DNA from: Clostridia bacterium
GTDB lineage: Bacteria; Bacillota_A; Clostridia; Christensenellales; Aristaeellaceae
Direction: 5' to 3'
Assembly (NCBI GenBank): GCA_017432405.1
Contig: JAFRJF010000223.1
Span: 1-19,811 of the forward strand
DNA: 19,811 nt
The translations under genes were made by a program, and so were the position numbers. Under the pieces are notes generated by a model. The model was given only the letters and a program-made list of their open reading frames with translations. It was not told the origin of the DNA and ran no database searches. Shown here piece by piece: positions 1 through 6,723 of the stretch (its first letter is position 1; every line of letters begins with the position of its first letter).

Positions 1-398
1 CCGCCGGCCCTTGGTGCCGGCGCGCTGCCCTGCTGGGGACGCGGCGCCGCTGCCGCAGTCGCCGGACGCGTCACGCCCGGAGTCTCCTGGGCTGCGGGTG
101 CGGCGACAGGCTTGGGTTGCACTTCGGGCGCCGGCGCAGGCGCAGCCGGAATCTCCGGCACCTGCTCGCTGGAATAGGCAGTCATGAACTGTGCGCTGGC
201 CGCGTACTGCTTGCTGAGCGCCTCCTTGGCCTCCCGTTCCTGGCGCTCCCGCTCCTCGCGGGCGAAGCCGTCGGAAATCCGGCGAAGCGAATTCAGCATC
301 TCCTGCGATTGCTTGCGCATGCGCGTTACATTCTCCAGCATCTTGCCGGTGTTCGCGCTCAGTTCCCTGGTGACATCCTGAACCCTGACTTTGGTCAT
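1..398 (-). CDS. infB: Translation initiation factor IF-2, N-terminal part (runs off left edge)
   Basis: IF-2 is the GTPase that places initiator tRNA on the ribosome. Only about 132 N-terminal codons are present. They begin MTKVRVQDVTREL, which resembles the usual IF-2 start (MTKVRVHELAKEL). A charged helical stretch rich in Arg, Glu and Lys follows, then an Ala/Pro/Gln-rich linker typical of the variable IF-2 N-terminal region. The G domain lies outside the window. The ATG at 398 was chosen because the upstream in-frame sequence soon meets a stop; its Shine-Dalgarno is weak (GAGGGA abuts the ATG, GGGGG is farther upstream). It is the last visible gene of the rimP-nusA-rnpM-ylxQ-infB operon, 59 bases after ylxQ. 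A small GGCCC/GGGCC hairpin (436-456) sits in that gap. Identity rests on the N-terminal motif and gene order. Confidence 0.88.
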   Translation of the reverse strand, partial: MTKVRVQDVTRELSANTGKMLENVTRMRKQSQEMLNSLRRISDGFAREERERQEREAKEALSKQYAASAQFMTAYSSEQVPEIPAAPAPAPEVQPKPVAAPAAQETPGVTRPATAAAAPRPQQGSAPAPRAG

Positions 399-457
399 TC
401 CCTCAATGCACCCCCGTACACTCTGTCTGATCTCTGGCCCGTTAGGTCGTTGGGCCT

Positions 458-772
458 TTATGCATCGCCGATGGAATCGGCGGATGATAACTCTATGATC
501 CTGGCGGCCATGCCCGCGTCGGTGACCGCGGCGGCCATGCGGCCGGGCTTCCCTATGGCGTCACCCAGCTGATATTTACCGGTGCGCACCAGCGGCACCC
601 CGTGGCTTGCGCAGGCGTCCGACAGCGCCTTGACGGCGTTCGCCGAGGCCGCGCCGTCCAGCAGCGCAACACACGCGCCCCCCGCGCGTATGGCCTGCAC
701 GCAGGCCTTTTCGCCGGTGACCAGCTTCCCTGCCCGGGCGCAAAGGCCCAGCATATTCAGCATCGCCTTCAC
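458..772 (-). CDS. ylxQ: YlxQ, L7Ae/L30e-type RNA-binding protein
   Basis: This is a 104-residue protein of the L7Ae/L30e/Gadd45 fold, the YlxQ family, thought to bind kink-turn-like RNA and associate with ribosomes; its cellular role is not settled. The N-terminal pattern (MLGLCARAGKLVTGEKACVQAIRAG) is the family's first helix and GxxxG turn, followed by the ALLDGAAS strand, where family members have LAxDAS. The start is GTG at 772, preceded by GGGAGG about nine bases upstream; that ribosome binding site overlaps the end of rnpM, so translation is probably coupled. Length matches the family (about 100 residues). It sits between rnpM and infB, its standard place in Firmicutes. Confidence 0.88.
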   Translation of the reverse strand: MKAMLNMLGLCARAGKLVTGEKACVQAIRAGGACVALLDGAASANAVKALSDACASHGVPLVRTGKYQLGDAIGKPGRMAAAVTDAGMAARIIELSSADSIGDA

Positions 773-776
773 GGGC

Positions 777-1061
777 TCAGTCCTCCCCGGACGGCGACTG
801 GATGCTCGCCTCCAGCTGGTCGAACACGGCCTCGTCGATCTTCGACTCCAGCGCCCGCTCCAGCGCCCGGCTCTTGCGGGCCTTCCTGAAGCACTCGATC
901 TGCCCGCAGATGTAGGCCCCCCGCCCCGGCGACTTGCCGGTGCGGTCGATATGGGCCTGGCCCTCCCGGGGCTTCACCACGCGCAGCAGCTGGGCCTTGG
1001 GCTTCATCTCCCGACAGCCCACGCACATGCGCATGGGGATCTTGCGCGGCTTGACAGGCAT
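777..1061 (-). CDS. rnpM: RnpM (YlxR), RNase P modulator / RNA-binding protein
   Basis: This 94-residue protein belongs to the YlxR family, whose B. subtilis member has been described as an RNA-binding modulator of RNase P. The diagnostic motifs are visible: [19 protein letters not shown] near the N-terminus, and [18 protein letters not shown] in the middle, including the GRGAY(I/V)C core. Its ATG shares one base with the nusA stop codon (TGATG at 1059-1063), a classic arrangement for translational coupling. The C-terminal 25 residues are variable and acidic. The gene order nusA-rnpM-ylxQ-infB supports the call. Confidence 0.92.
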   Translation of the reverse strand: MPVKPRKIPMRMCVGCREMKPKAQLLRVVKPREGQAHIDRTGKSPGRGAYICGQIECFRKARKSRALERALESKIDEAVFDQLEASIQSPSGED

Positions 1062-2152
1062 CAGATTTCCTCCTGGTCCTGATTCATCTGGTCGGCCTCG
1101 GCCTCCACCTGGCTCTGGCTCTTGATATCGATCTTCCAGCCGGTCAGCTTGGCGGCCAGGCGGGCGTTCTGCCCTTCCTTGCCGATGGCCAGCGAGAGCT
1201 GGTTGTCGGGCACCACCACGGCGGCGGCCTTCTCGCTTTCAGAGACGAACACGCTGAGCACGCGGGCGGGATTCAGGGCGTTGGCGATGTACTCCGCCGG
1301 GTCCTGGGACCAGCGCACGATGTCGATCTTCTCGGTCTTCAGCTCGTTGACCACGTTCTCCACACGCATGCCCCTGGGACCGACGCAGGAGCCCACGGCG
1401 TCGATCAGCGGATCGGTGGACACCACGGCCATCTTGGTGCGATAGCCGGCCTCGCGGGCGATGGACTTGATCTGCACCACGCCGGTAACGATCTCGGGCA
1501 CCTCCAGCTCAAACAGGCGCTTCACCAGGCCAGGATGGGTACGGGAGACGAACACCTGCGGGCCGCGGCCCTGGCGGGAGACCTCCAGCACGTAGACCTT
1601 GATGCGGTCATTGATGTTCAGCTCCTCGGTGGGCATCTGCTGGCTGGGCTCGAGCAGGCCCTCGGTGCGTCCCAGCTCCACGAATACCTGCTTGTTCTCC
1701 ACCCGCTGCACGATGGCGGTGAGGATCTCGTTCTCCTTCTGGCTGTACTCGTCGTAGATTACGCCGCGCTCGGCCTCGCGCAGGTGCTGCACGACCACCT
1801 GCTTGGCAGTCTGCGCCGCGATGCGGCCGAAGTTCTTCGGCGTCACCTGGACCTCGACCAGGTCGCCCAGCTCGTACTGGGGCTGGATGGCCCGGGCCTC
1901 CTCCAGCGACATCTCGCACTGGGGGTCCTCCACAACCTCCACGACGGTCTTGCGGCTGAGCACCTCCACGCTGCCCTTCTGGGCGTCGATGGTGGCGCGC
2001 ACGTTGGCGTTTTTGCCGAAATTCTTTTTATATGCGGAAATCAGCGCGGCTTCGATGGCGCCGAAGAGCACGTCTTTATTGATGCGCCGCTCCTTGCTCA
2101 GGGCGTCCAGGGCGCTGAAAAACTCATTGGAGTCGATTCCTCCGTTGGCCAT
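1061..2152 (-). CDS. nusA: Transcription termination/antitermination factor NusA
   Basis: NusA binds RNA polymerase and nascent RNA and modulates pausing, termination and antitermination. The 363-residue product has the short Firmicute architecture: an N-terminal RNAP-binding domain (about 1-125, starting at [19 protein letters not shown]), an S1 domain (about 135-200, with EGLLEPSQQ), then KH1 ([21 protein letters not shown]) and KH2 ([19 protein letters not shown]). There are no C-terminal AR repeats, as is usual outside Proteobacteria. The ATG at 2152 is preferred over the ATG 20 codons upstream because AGGAGG lies nine bases before it and the extra residues do not look like NusA. The short acidic, Gln-rich tail is not conserved. 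It overlaps rnpM by one base and follows rimP after about 56 bases. Confidence 0.95.
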   Translation of the reverse strand: MANGGIDSNEFFSALDALSKERRINKDVLFGAIEAALISAYKKNFGKNANVRATIDAQKGSVEVLSRKTVVEVVEDPQCEMSLEEARAIQPQYELGDLVEVQVTPKNFGRIAAQTAKQVVVQHLREAERGVIYDEYSQKENEILTAIVQRVENKQVFVELGRTEGLLEPSQQMPTEELNINDRIKVYVLEVSRQGRGPQVFVSRTHPGLVKRLFELEVPEIVTGVVQIKSIAREAGYRTKMAVVSTDPLIDAVGSCVGPRGMRVENVVNELKTEKIDIVRWSQDPAEYIANALNPARVLSVFVSESEKAAAVVVPDNQLSLAIGKEGQNARLAAKLTGWKIDIKSQSQVEAEADQMNQDQEEI

Positions 2153-2208
2153 GGCAACATTCCTCCTATTCCGTTCGCCGCCAGCCTTGCGGCTCGATGG
2201 ATTTATGC

Positions 2209-2709
2209 TCAATTCGAGGGCTGGGCAGGCGCGTCGTCCTGCAGGTCCTCCTCGTCAAATTCGATCAGCGGGCGCACGATGGCCACGCCCTTCTGTGGGA
2301 AGCGCAGCGTCTGGCCGCCTTCGGTGACGATGACCACGTCGCCGTCCTCCAGGCCCACCAGCTCGCCGGTGAACTGCTTGCCGCCGTTCACGGGGCGGTA
2401 GGTCTTCAGCTCCACGACCGTGCCCCTGCAGCGTTCAAAATCCCGCTCCGTCTTCAGGGGACGATCCGCGCCGGGAGAGGAGACCTCCATGTAGTCGTAC
2501 TCCACCCGCTCCACCAGCGGCAGTATCCTTCGGTGAAAGGCCTCCAGGTCATTCAGGGCGATGCCGTCGGGTTTTTCAATGTAAAAACGCAGAAAATGAC
2601 CGGTCGGCTCCTTGACAAGCTCAGCGTCGACCAGCTCTACATTCATTTCCGCGGCGATCTTCTGTGCAATTTCCCTGGCTTCCCTGACCGGCATCGACTT
2701 GCTCGGCAA
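2209..2709 (-). CDS. rimP: Ribosome maturation factor RimP
   Basis: RimP assists 30S subunit maturation in the cytoplasm. The protein carries the RimP pattern [36 protein letters not shown] and the signature [18 protein letters not shown], then a C-terminal SH3-like domain ([20 protein letters not shown]). An open reading frame extends to 2868, but the first roughly 50 codons are leader sequence that encodes hairpins. I place the start at the TTG at 2709: GGGGGAGGGG lies directly upstream with about seven bases between, and the resulting 166 residues align from the N-terminus with B. subtilis RimP. An ATG at 2694 is the alternative, but its spacing to the ribosome binding site is long. First gene of the nusA-infB operon. 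The acidic tail ([10 protein letters not shown]) is variable. Confidence 0.9.
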   Translation of the reverse strand: MPSKSMPVREAREIAQKIAAEMNVELVDAELVKEPTGHFLRFYIEKPDGIALNDLEAFHRRILPLVERVEYDYMEVSSPGADRPLKTERDFERCRGTVVELKTYRPVNGGKQFTGELVGLEDGDVVIVTEGGQTLRFPQKGVAIVRPLIEFDEEDLQDDAPAQPSN

Positions 2710-2750
2710 CAAGACCCCTCCCCCAGGCGCCCGTCTGACGGGCTCTATTT

Positions 2751-2778
2751 CAAAAACACACCGCCGATGATCGGCGGT
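2751..2778 (-). terminator. Attenuator-like hairpin in the rimP-nusA leader
   Basis: On the minus strand, bases 2778 to 2760 form an eight-base-pair GC-rich stem (ACCGCCGA/UCGGCGGU) with a three-base loop, followed by GUGUUUUUG, an interrupted U-tract. It lies about 90 bases after the predicted transcription start and about 50 bases before the rimP start. A second small palindrome (2729-2743, GCCCGTC-T-GACGGGC) sits between it and the ribosome binding site. An interrupted U-tract is what one expects of a factor-assisted rather than a fully intrinsic terminator. Autoregulation by NusA is inference from the operon's content. Confidence 0.5.
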
Positions 2779-2845
2779 TGGCAGTGCTGCACGCGGCGTC
2801 GTGCGCCATCTACATGATTGCCCGTCCAGATGACATAACAGTCTC

Positions 2846-2897
2846 TTATTCGGAAAATCATTCAACAATCCTGATTATACCACGTTTTTCCGAATAA
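2846..2897. repeat. 12-base perfect inverted repeat bracketing the rimP -10 box
   Basis: TTATTCGGAAAA at 2846-2857 and its exact reverse complement TTTTCCGAATAA at 2886-2897 are separated by 28 bases. One arm fills most of the -35/-10 spacer and abuts the -35 hexamer; the other lies about 10-21 bases after the expected transcription start. Centres are 40 bases apart, close to four helical turns. The geometry suits a paired operator on one DNA face, or a hairpin in read-through RNA from murA. Confidence 0.6.
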
Positions 2898-2902
2898 TAC
2901 AA
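2874..2902 (-). promoter_or_regulatory. Sigma-A promoter of the rimP-nusA-infB operon
   Basis: On the minus strand TTGTAT (2902-2897) and TATAAT (2879-2874) are separated by exactly 17 bases. Transcription should start near 2867, giving a leader of about 158 bases before the TTG start of rimP. The promoter is about 30 bases beyond the murA stop with no clear terminator between, so read-through from murA is also possible. Confidence 0.8.
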
Positions 2903-2934
2903 CCTCTTAAGCGCCATAAAAGCGTCAGAAAATG

Positions 2935-4230
2935 TTATATATTCGGCAGAAAACCGCCCGCAGGCACCGGACTGTCCTCGCGCACGCGCTCGATGTGGGC
3001 CCCCAGGCTGCGCAGCTTCTCGTCGAAGCGTTCGTAGCCGCGCATGATGTACTCCACGCCGGAAATCTCGGTGACGCCCTCGGCCATCAGCGCCGCGATC
3101 ACCAGCGCCGCTCCGGCCCGCAGGTCGGTGGCGTTGACCCTCGCCCCCACCAGCCGGTCCACGCCGGTGATGATGGCCGTGGTCTCGATCACGCGGGAGC
3201 TGGCGCCCATCTTCCGAAGCTCGTCCAGATAGCGAAAGCGGGATTCGAATACCGTCTCTGTCACGATGCTGGTGCCGTTGGCGACGGTCAGCAGCGCGGC
3301 CAGCGGCTGCTGCAGGTCGGTGGGAAAGCCGGGATAGCCCTGGGTCTTCACGTTCACCGAGCGGAAGTTGCGGTTACTGCGCACATGGATGATGTCGTCC
3401 TCGCTGGTGACGTGCACGCCCATCTCCAGCAGCTTGGCGGAGAGGGCCTCCATGTGGGTGGGAATGGTGCCGGTGATGATCACATCGCCACCTGTGGCCG
3501 CCGCGGCGATCATCAGCGTGCCCGTCTCGATCTGGTCGGGCACCACGGTGTAATTCGTGCCGTGCAGGTGCCTGCCGCCACGAATGCGGATCACGTCGGT
3601 GCCCGCGCCCTTGACCACGGCGCCCATGCTCGACAGGAAGTTCGCCAGGTCCACGATGTGGGGCTCCTTGGCCGCGTTGTGGATGCAGGTGGTACCGCTG
3701 GCGGACACTGCGGTGAGCATGCAGTTCACCGTCGCCCCCACACTGGGCATCTCAAGGAAGATGTCGCCACCCACCAGCTCGTCGGCGGAGGCCACGATCA
3801 CGCCGCCGGGGGTGTCCACCTCGGCGCCGAGGGTGCGCATGCCCTTCAGCGTCTGGTCGATGGGCCTGGGGCCGATGTCGCAGCCGCCCGGCAGGGGCAC
3901 GCTGCAGCGCCGGAACACGCCCAGCAGCACCGGCGCGAAATAGTAGGACGCGCGCATGCGGCTGGCCAGCTCGTAGGGCGGGTCAAACTTGTCCGCGGTG
4001 CGCGGGTCGATGGTCATCACGTTGTCCTTGAATTCCACCTGGGCGCCCAGGTATTTGAGCATCTCTATGATGATATGTACGTCGTTGATATCCGGAACAT
4101 TTTCGATCACGGAGGGGGAATCGCCCAGAAGGGCAGCGGGAATGATGGCCACCGCGGCATTTTTGCCGCCGCTGACCATGACCTCGCCCTCAAGGCGCGC
4201 ACCGCCGTGAATCCGCATTTTTTCCTTCAT
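2935..4230 (-). CDS. murA: UDP-N-acetylglucosamine 1-carboxyvinyltransferase MurA
   Basis: MurA transfers enolpyruvate from PEP to UDP-GlcNAc, the first committed step of peptidoglycan synthesis, in the cytoplasm. The 431-residue product is full length. Visible signatures are SGGKNAA with K23 and N24 (substrate and PEP binding), the catalytic loop cysteine C117 in PLPGGCDIGPRPID, DVIRIRGGRHLHGTNYTVVPDQIETGT in the middle, and the C-terminal YIMRGYERFDEKL, containing the conserved Arg that contacts PEP. The presence of Cys rather than Asp in the loop is the fosfomycin-sensitive form of the family. The ATG at 4230 has GGAG about five bases upstream. It follows a zinc-ribbon gene, probably on one transcript. 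Many Firmicutes carry two murA paralogues; which one this is cannot be told here. Confidence 0.96.
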   Translation of the reverse strand: MKEKMRIHGGARLEGEVMVSGGKNAAVAIIPAALLGDSPSVIENVPDINDVHIIIEMLKYLGAQVEFKDNVMTIDPRTADKFDPPYELASRMRASYYFAPVLLGVFRRCSVPLPGGCDIGPRPIDQTLKGMRTLGAEVDTPGGVIVASADELVGGDIFLEMPSVGATVNCMLTAVSASGTTCIHNAAKEPHIVDLANFLSSMGAVVKGAGTDVIRIRGGRHLHGTNYTVVPDQIETGTLMIAAAATGGDVIITGTIPTHMEALSAKLLEMGVHVTSEDDIIHVRSNRNFRSVNVKTQGYPGFPTDLQQPLAALLTVANGTSIVTETVFESRFRYLDELRKMGASSRVIETTAIITGVDRLVGARVNATDLRAGAALVIAALMAEGVTEISGVEYIMRGYERFDEKLRSLGAHIERVREDSPVPAGGFLPNI

Positions 4231-4299
4231 CTTATCTCCATCCGTCCCAATGAAGCTGTCAGCGCAGGCCTTTACGCCCGCAAAAGCCGAATCTATCCG

Positions 4300-4509
4300 T
4301 CAGCGCCCGCAGCCGGCGCAGCCCTGGCAATTCCCGCCGCAGCTGCAGCCGCCGCCGGAAGCCCTGCCCAGGGCGGACCACTTGCCCTCGTACACCCGCG
4401 CCACGTCGCCCCCGCACTTGGGGCACTTCACGTCGTCCCTGGCGGAGACGGAGCGCAGCAGGTCAAACCTATGACCGCACTGCATGCACCTGTAATCATA
4501 TACCGGCAT
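4300..4509 (-). CDS. FmdB-family zinc-ribbon protein with Cys/Gly-rich tail
   Basis: This 69-residue protein starts MPVYDYRCMQCGHRF, the hallmark of the FmdB family of putative regulatory zinc ribbons. The metal-binding cysteines are C8, C11, C29 and C32. The tail (from residue 52) adds five further cysteines (C55, C57, C61, C64, C67) in a Gly-rich context and could bind a second metal or cluster. I use the ATG at 4509 because GGAGG lies four bases before it and it matches the family N-terminus; an upstream ATG at 4566 lies within about 20 bases of the -10 box and would not be usefully transcribed. It lies 69 bases upstream of murA on the same strand. Function of the family is unknown; a role in murA control is not shown. 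Confidence 0.85.
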   Translation of the reverse strand: MPVYDYRCMQCGHRFDLLRSVSARDDVKCPKCGGDVARVYEGKWSALGRASGGGCSCGGNCQGCAGCGR

Positions 4510-4557
4510 GTTTCCTCCGGCGCGCAAAAAGAGCGCCATATCTCTATCGCTGCCTCT

Positions 4558-4586
4558 ATTATACATGACTTTGGCCCGTCAGGCAA
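4558..4586 (-). promoter_or_regulatory. Sigma-A promoter for the zinc-ribbon gene and murA
   Basis: Minus strand TTGCCT (4586-4581), 17-base spacer, TATAAT (4563-4558). Expected start near 4551, about 42 bases before the ATG at 4509. Confidence 0.75.
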
Positions 4587-4640
4587 GCCTGTTTACGTGC
4601 TTATTACCGTAACGGAACCTTCTGAACCCGGAATTCGGCG

Positions 4641-5696
4641 CTATTCCCCATGAAATTTAACCTTTTTGCTTTGAAACAACAGCGCGTCCGCCCGACAGGC
4701 CAGCGAAGGCATCAGCGCCGCACACAGCCAGCCCACGACGGGGTAGCTCGCCCCCACTGCCCTTTTAAGGCCCAGCAGACCGGCCAGTGCCGCCACGGCC
4801 AGGGCGGTGAGCAGCGTGCCTTTGCGACCTGGTCCGCGCATCGCGTCGATCAGCCCGCCCATCGCGGCGGCCAGTGTGGTCACTGCGCAGAGGTACCCGA
4901 AGCCCGCGCAGGCCCAAAACCCGGGCAGGCCCCACCGCGCCGCCAGGACCACCGTGGGCATCGCCTGCCCCAGCAGTCGCCTGCCACCCCGCTCGATGGC
5001 CCAATTCGCGGCAGCCAGCAGCGCCCACAGCATCAGGCCGCACCCCAGCCCCACGCGCCAGGGCCTTGCGCCCGCGCCAAAGCGGAGCACGACATTTGCC
5101 GCCAGCGCGGCATTCATCGCGGCGTAGGCCAGCGCCAGAAGGATCGACGCAGGCCAGCTGTCCTCCAGTGCCAGCTGCACAGCGCCGTCGAGCCATACGC
5201 GCGCCGGACGGGGATCCATCGCCAGCGCCCCATAGAACGCCACCCCCGCCACCAGCACCGCGAGCCCCAGCCCGGACAGCGGACGCAGGCGCGCCAGGTT
5301 CAGCACAAGCGCGATCAGCAGCGCGCTGCCCGCCCCCCACAGCCAGCCGAAGCGCACGGGCAGCGTCAGCGCGCCCAGCTCCCCCGCCCCGCACAGCATC
5401 ACCACGGCGGTCAGCGCCAGCAGCAGCCCGTGCAGCCAGCCGGCGACGACCCCCGCCCGCCTGCCCATCATGCGCTGGCAGAACTGGACAAAGCCGGTCG
5501 CTCCTGCGCTCCCGCCCCAGCTGCAGAGCAGCGACACCAGCAGCCCGAACACCACCGGTGCGAAGCAAACGCCGATCCATCCCATCCTGCCCGTCTGGGC
5601 GAAGAACAACACCAGTTCACGTCCCGACGCATACCCGGTGCCTGCCACCGCCGCAAGAATGGCCGGCACCGCGCGCGTTCCGCTGCGTTTTTCCAT
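4641..5696 (-). CDS. YkvI-type polytopic membrane protein (putative transporter)
   Basis: A 351-residue, very hydrophobic protein with about ten predicted membrane spans. The N-terminal AGTGYASGRELVLFFAQTG matches the signature of the YkvI family (GAGFASGQEILQFF), a group of uncharacterised inner-membrane proteins related to the APC/LeuT-fold transporters; the GxGxASG motif lies in the first span, where LeuT-fold carriers unwind to bind substrate and ion. Substrate is unknown. The ATG at 5696 has GGGGG eight bases upstream as its ribosome binding site, and that G-run is also the 3' arm of a terminator hairpin (5700-5739), an unusual overlap. It ends with TAG. No clear separate promoter was found, so expression may depend on read-through from the upstream P-loop operon. 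Confidence 0.78.
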   Translation of the reverse strand: MEKRSGTRAVPAILAAVAGTGYASGRELVLFFAQTGRMGWIGVCFAPVVFGLLVSLLCSWGGSAGATGFVQFCQRMMGRRAGVVAGWLHGLLLALTAVVMLCGAGELGALTLPVRFGWLWGAGSALLIALVLNLARLRPLSGLGLAVLVAGVAFYGALAMDPRPARVWLDGAVQLALEDSWPASILLALAYAAMNAALAANVVLRFGAGARPWRVGLGCGLMLWALLAAANWAIERGGRRLLGQAMPTVVLAARWGLPGFWACAGFGYLCAVTTLAAAMGGLIDAMRGPGRKGTLLTALAVAALAGLLGLKRAVGASYPVVGWLCAALMPSLACRADALLFQSKKVKFHGE

Positions 5697-5699
5697 GAC

Positions 5700-5739
5700 A
5701 AAACCCCCGTTTCACATTCATGGTATGCAAAACGGGGGG
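5700..5739 (-). terminator. Rho-independent terminator overlapping the ykvI-like ribosome binding site
   Basis: On the minus strand CCCCCGTTT (5739-5731 region) pairs with AAACGGGGG (5713-5705) across a 17-base loop, followed by TTTTT (5704-5700). It ends the small membrane-protein gene at 5749. Its G-run is the only Shine-Dalgarno-like sequence for the downstream ATG at 5696, so a folded read-through RNA would hide that site. Strictly, the 5' arm reads as AAACGGGGG on the plus strand at 5731-5739. Confidence 0.7.
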
Positions 5740-5748
5740 ACATTAACA

Positions 5749-6075
5749 TCAATCTTCCGCCGCTTCCTCGCGGCCCAGCTCCTCTGCGGTCTTGTCCACG
5801 GGTGTCAGCTCTGTCTCCACCCATCCGGCGGAGGGATCGTCCGCCATCGGGGCCGTTCCATCCTCCCCCTCCATTTCCGGGGGACGGGTGACGGCCTCAG
5901 CCGGTTCGGCGAACTGGGGGTCCGGCGTCCCCGCGCCGTCTGCGCGGGACAGGTTCAGCGCGCCGGAAAACAGCCGTATGACCAGCGCGAGCAGCAGCAC
6001 GACAACCGCTGCCCCCACGATCAGCAATCCGACGCTGATCCACCTCTGGGCGGGGCTTTTGCGCCTTCTGCTCAA
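5749..6075 (-). CDS. Small single-span membrane protein with acidic tail, function unknown
   Basis: A 108-residue protein: a basic N-terminus (MSRRRKSPAQR), one membrane span at about residues 13-35, then a Pro/Glu/Asp-rich tail of about 70 residues with no recognised domain. The basic residues before the span suggest the N-terminus inside and the acidic tail outside (positive-inside rule). The start is TTG at 6075, overlapping the stop of the upstream P-loop gene (TTGA), so it is probably translated by coupling; no good independent ribosome binding site is seen and no ATG occurs before the membrane segment. A terminator follows at 5700-5739. I do not recognise the family. Confidence 0.72.
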   Translation of the reverse strand: MSRRRKSPAQRWISVGLLIVGAAVVVLLLALVIRLFSGALNLSRADGAGTPDPQFAEPAEAVTRPPEMEGEDGTAPMADDPSAGWVETELTPVDKTAEELGREEAAED

Positions 6076-6500
6076 TCCGCGTACTGCCGAATGTACTCCG
6101 GCACCTCGTCCACGGCAGAGCTGATGGACAGCACGAACTTGCAGTGATGGGCGTCGGAAACCAGCTTCAGGTTCTCGAAGAACTTCTCCATCTCGATGTC
6201 GTCCAGCGGGGTTTTCACCAGCTTCTTGAATGCGTCAATGGCGATCAGGGACAGATCGAAATCGGCCGACAGCATGCCGCACAGGAAGGCCAGGAACTCA
6301 TGGGCCGTGCACTTGTAGGCCCCGGGATACTCGCTGGCATCCACGAAGCGGATCTCATGCCGCAGGTCATACATATAGCGCTTGTCGTCGTCGACAAAGA
6401 TTATATTGCCATGTTCTGTTTTGAGTGCGTCATTGGTCAGATCGATCAAGCGCTTGGTCTTGCCGCTGCCCTTGTCACCCAGGATCACTTTAATCATCAT
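6072..6500 (-). CDS. Small P-loop NTPase of unknown function
   Basis: A 142-residue protein with a clear Walker A motif GDKGSGKT (residues 8-15) right after the first beta strand (MIKVILG), a probable Walker B (LSLIAID, Asp89), and a later strand KFVLSIS (about 121-127) in the sensor position. It is too short for a AAA+ or ABC domain; similar stand-alone ATPases occur in Clostridia under vague names. The start is one of two adjacent ATG codons (6500 or 6497), with AAGGAG about seven bases upstream. It heads a two-gene unit with the membrane protein at 5749, overlapping by four bases, which suggests the products act in fixed ratio, possibly together at the membrane (inference). Confidence 0.82.
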   Translation of the reverse strand: MMIKVILGDKGSGKTKRLIDLTNDALKTEHGNIIFVDDDKRYMYDLRHEIRFVDASEYPGAYKCTAHEFLAFLCGMLSADFDLSLIAIDAFKKLVKTPLDDIEMEKFFENLKLVSDAHHCKFVLSISSAVDEVPEYIRQYAD

Positions 6501-6537
6501 ACATCCACTCCTTCTCTATATCGGTGGAACCATGATC

Positions 6538-6566
6538 ATTATACAATACTTTTGCTGAAATATCAA
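6538..6566 (-). promoter_or_regulatory. Sigma-A promoter of the P-loop gene
   Basis: Minus strand TTGATA (6566-6561), 17-base spacer, TATAAT (6543-6538). Start expected near 6531, about 30 bases before the ATG. The remaining gap up to the divergent promoter at 6662 is AT-rich and holds no gene. Confidence 0.8.
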
Positions 6567-6661
6567 GCACGAATTCCAAGCGGTTCGACGTGCCCGGCGC
6601 CAAGACATTGTATAAAATAAGAAACAATTGAATCATCTTTTCAACATTTGACCTGTATCGG

Positions 6662-6690
6662 TTGACATCCGCGGTTTGATTTGAAATAAT
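6662..6690 (+). promoter_or_regulatory. Sigma-A promoter of the zinc-ribbon membrane protein
   Basis: Consensus TTGACA (6662-6667), 17-base spacer, AATAAT (6685-6690). The start would be near 6697. The ATG at 6724 has GAGGT seven bases upstream. The gene is divergent from the P-loop operon. Confidence 0.75.
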
Positions 6691-6723
6691 AACCCAGAAA
6701 ATATTTCGTGTGAGGTACGAGCT

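Noticed and set aside
2710..2868. Upstream extension of RimP to the ATG at 2868
   Set aside because: The ATG is at the predicted transcription start, the extra residues do not resemble RimP, and the bases encode hairpins; the TTG at 2709 has a strong Shine-Dalgarno.
2846..2897. Invertible (phase-variable) promoter flanked by the 12-base inverted repeat
   Set aside because: Only 28 bases lie between the arms, far shorter than usual invertible promoters, the -35 box is outside, no invertase is nearby, and the operon is essential.
2932..4653. A 573-codon plus-strand frame opposite murA
   Set aside because: Shadow frame; the translation is low-complexity His/Gly/Ala-rich, while the other strand encodes an intact MurA with all active-site motifs.
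6575..6620. Possible extra promoter or hairpin (TTGTATAAAAT, GCACG/CGTGC) between the divergent genes
   Set aside because: No -35 at proper spacing, and the hairpin pairing is interrupted; the two promoters already assigned explain both genes.
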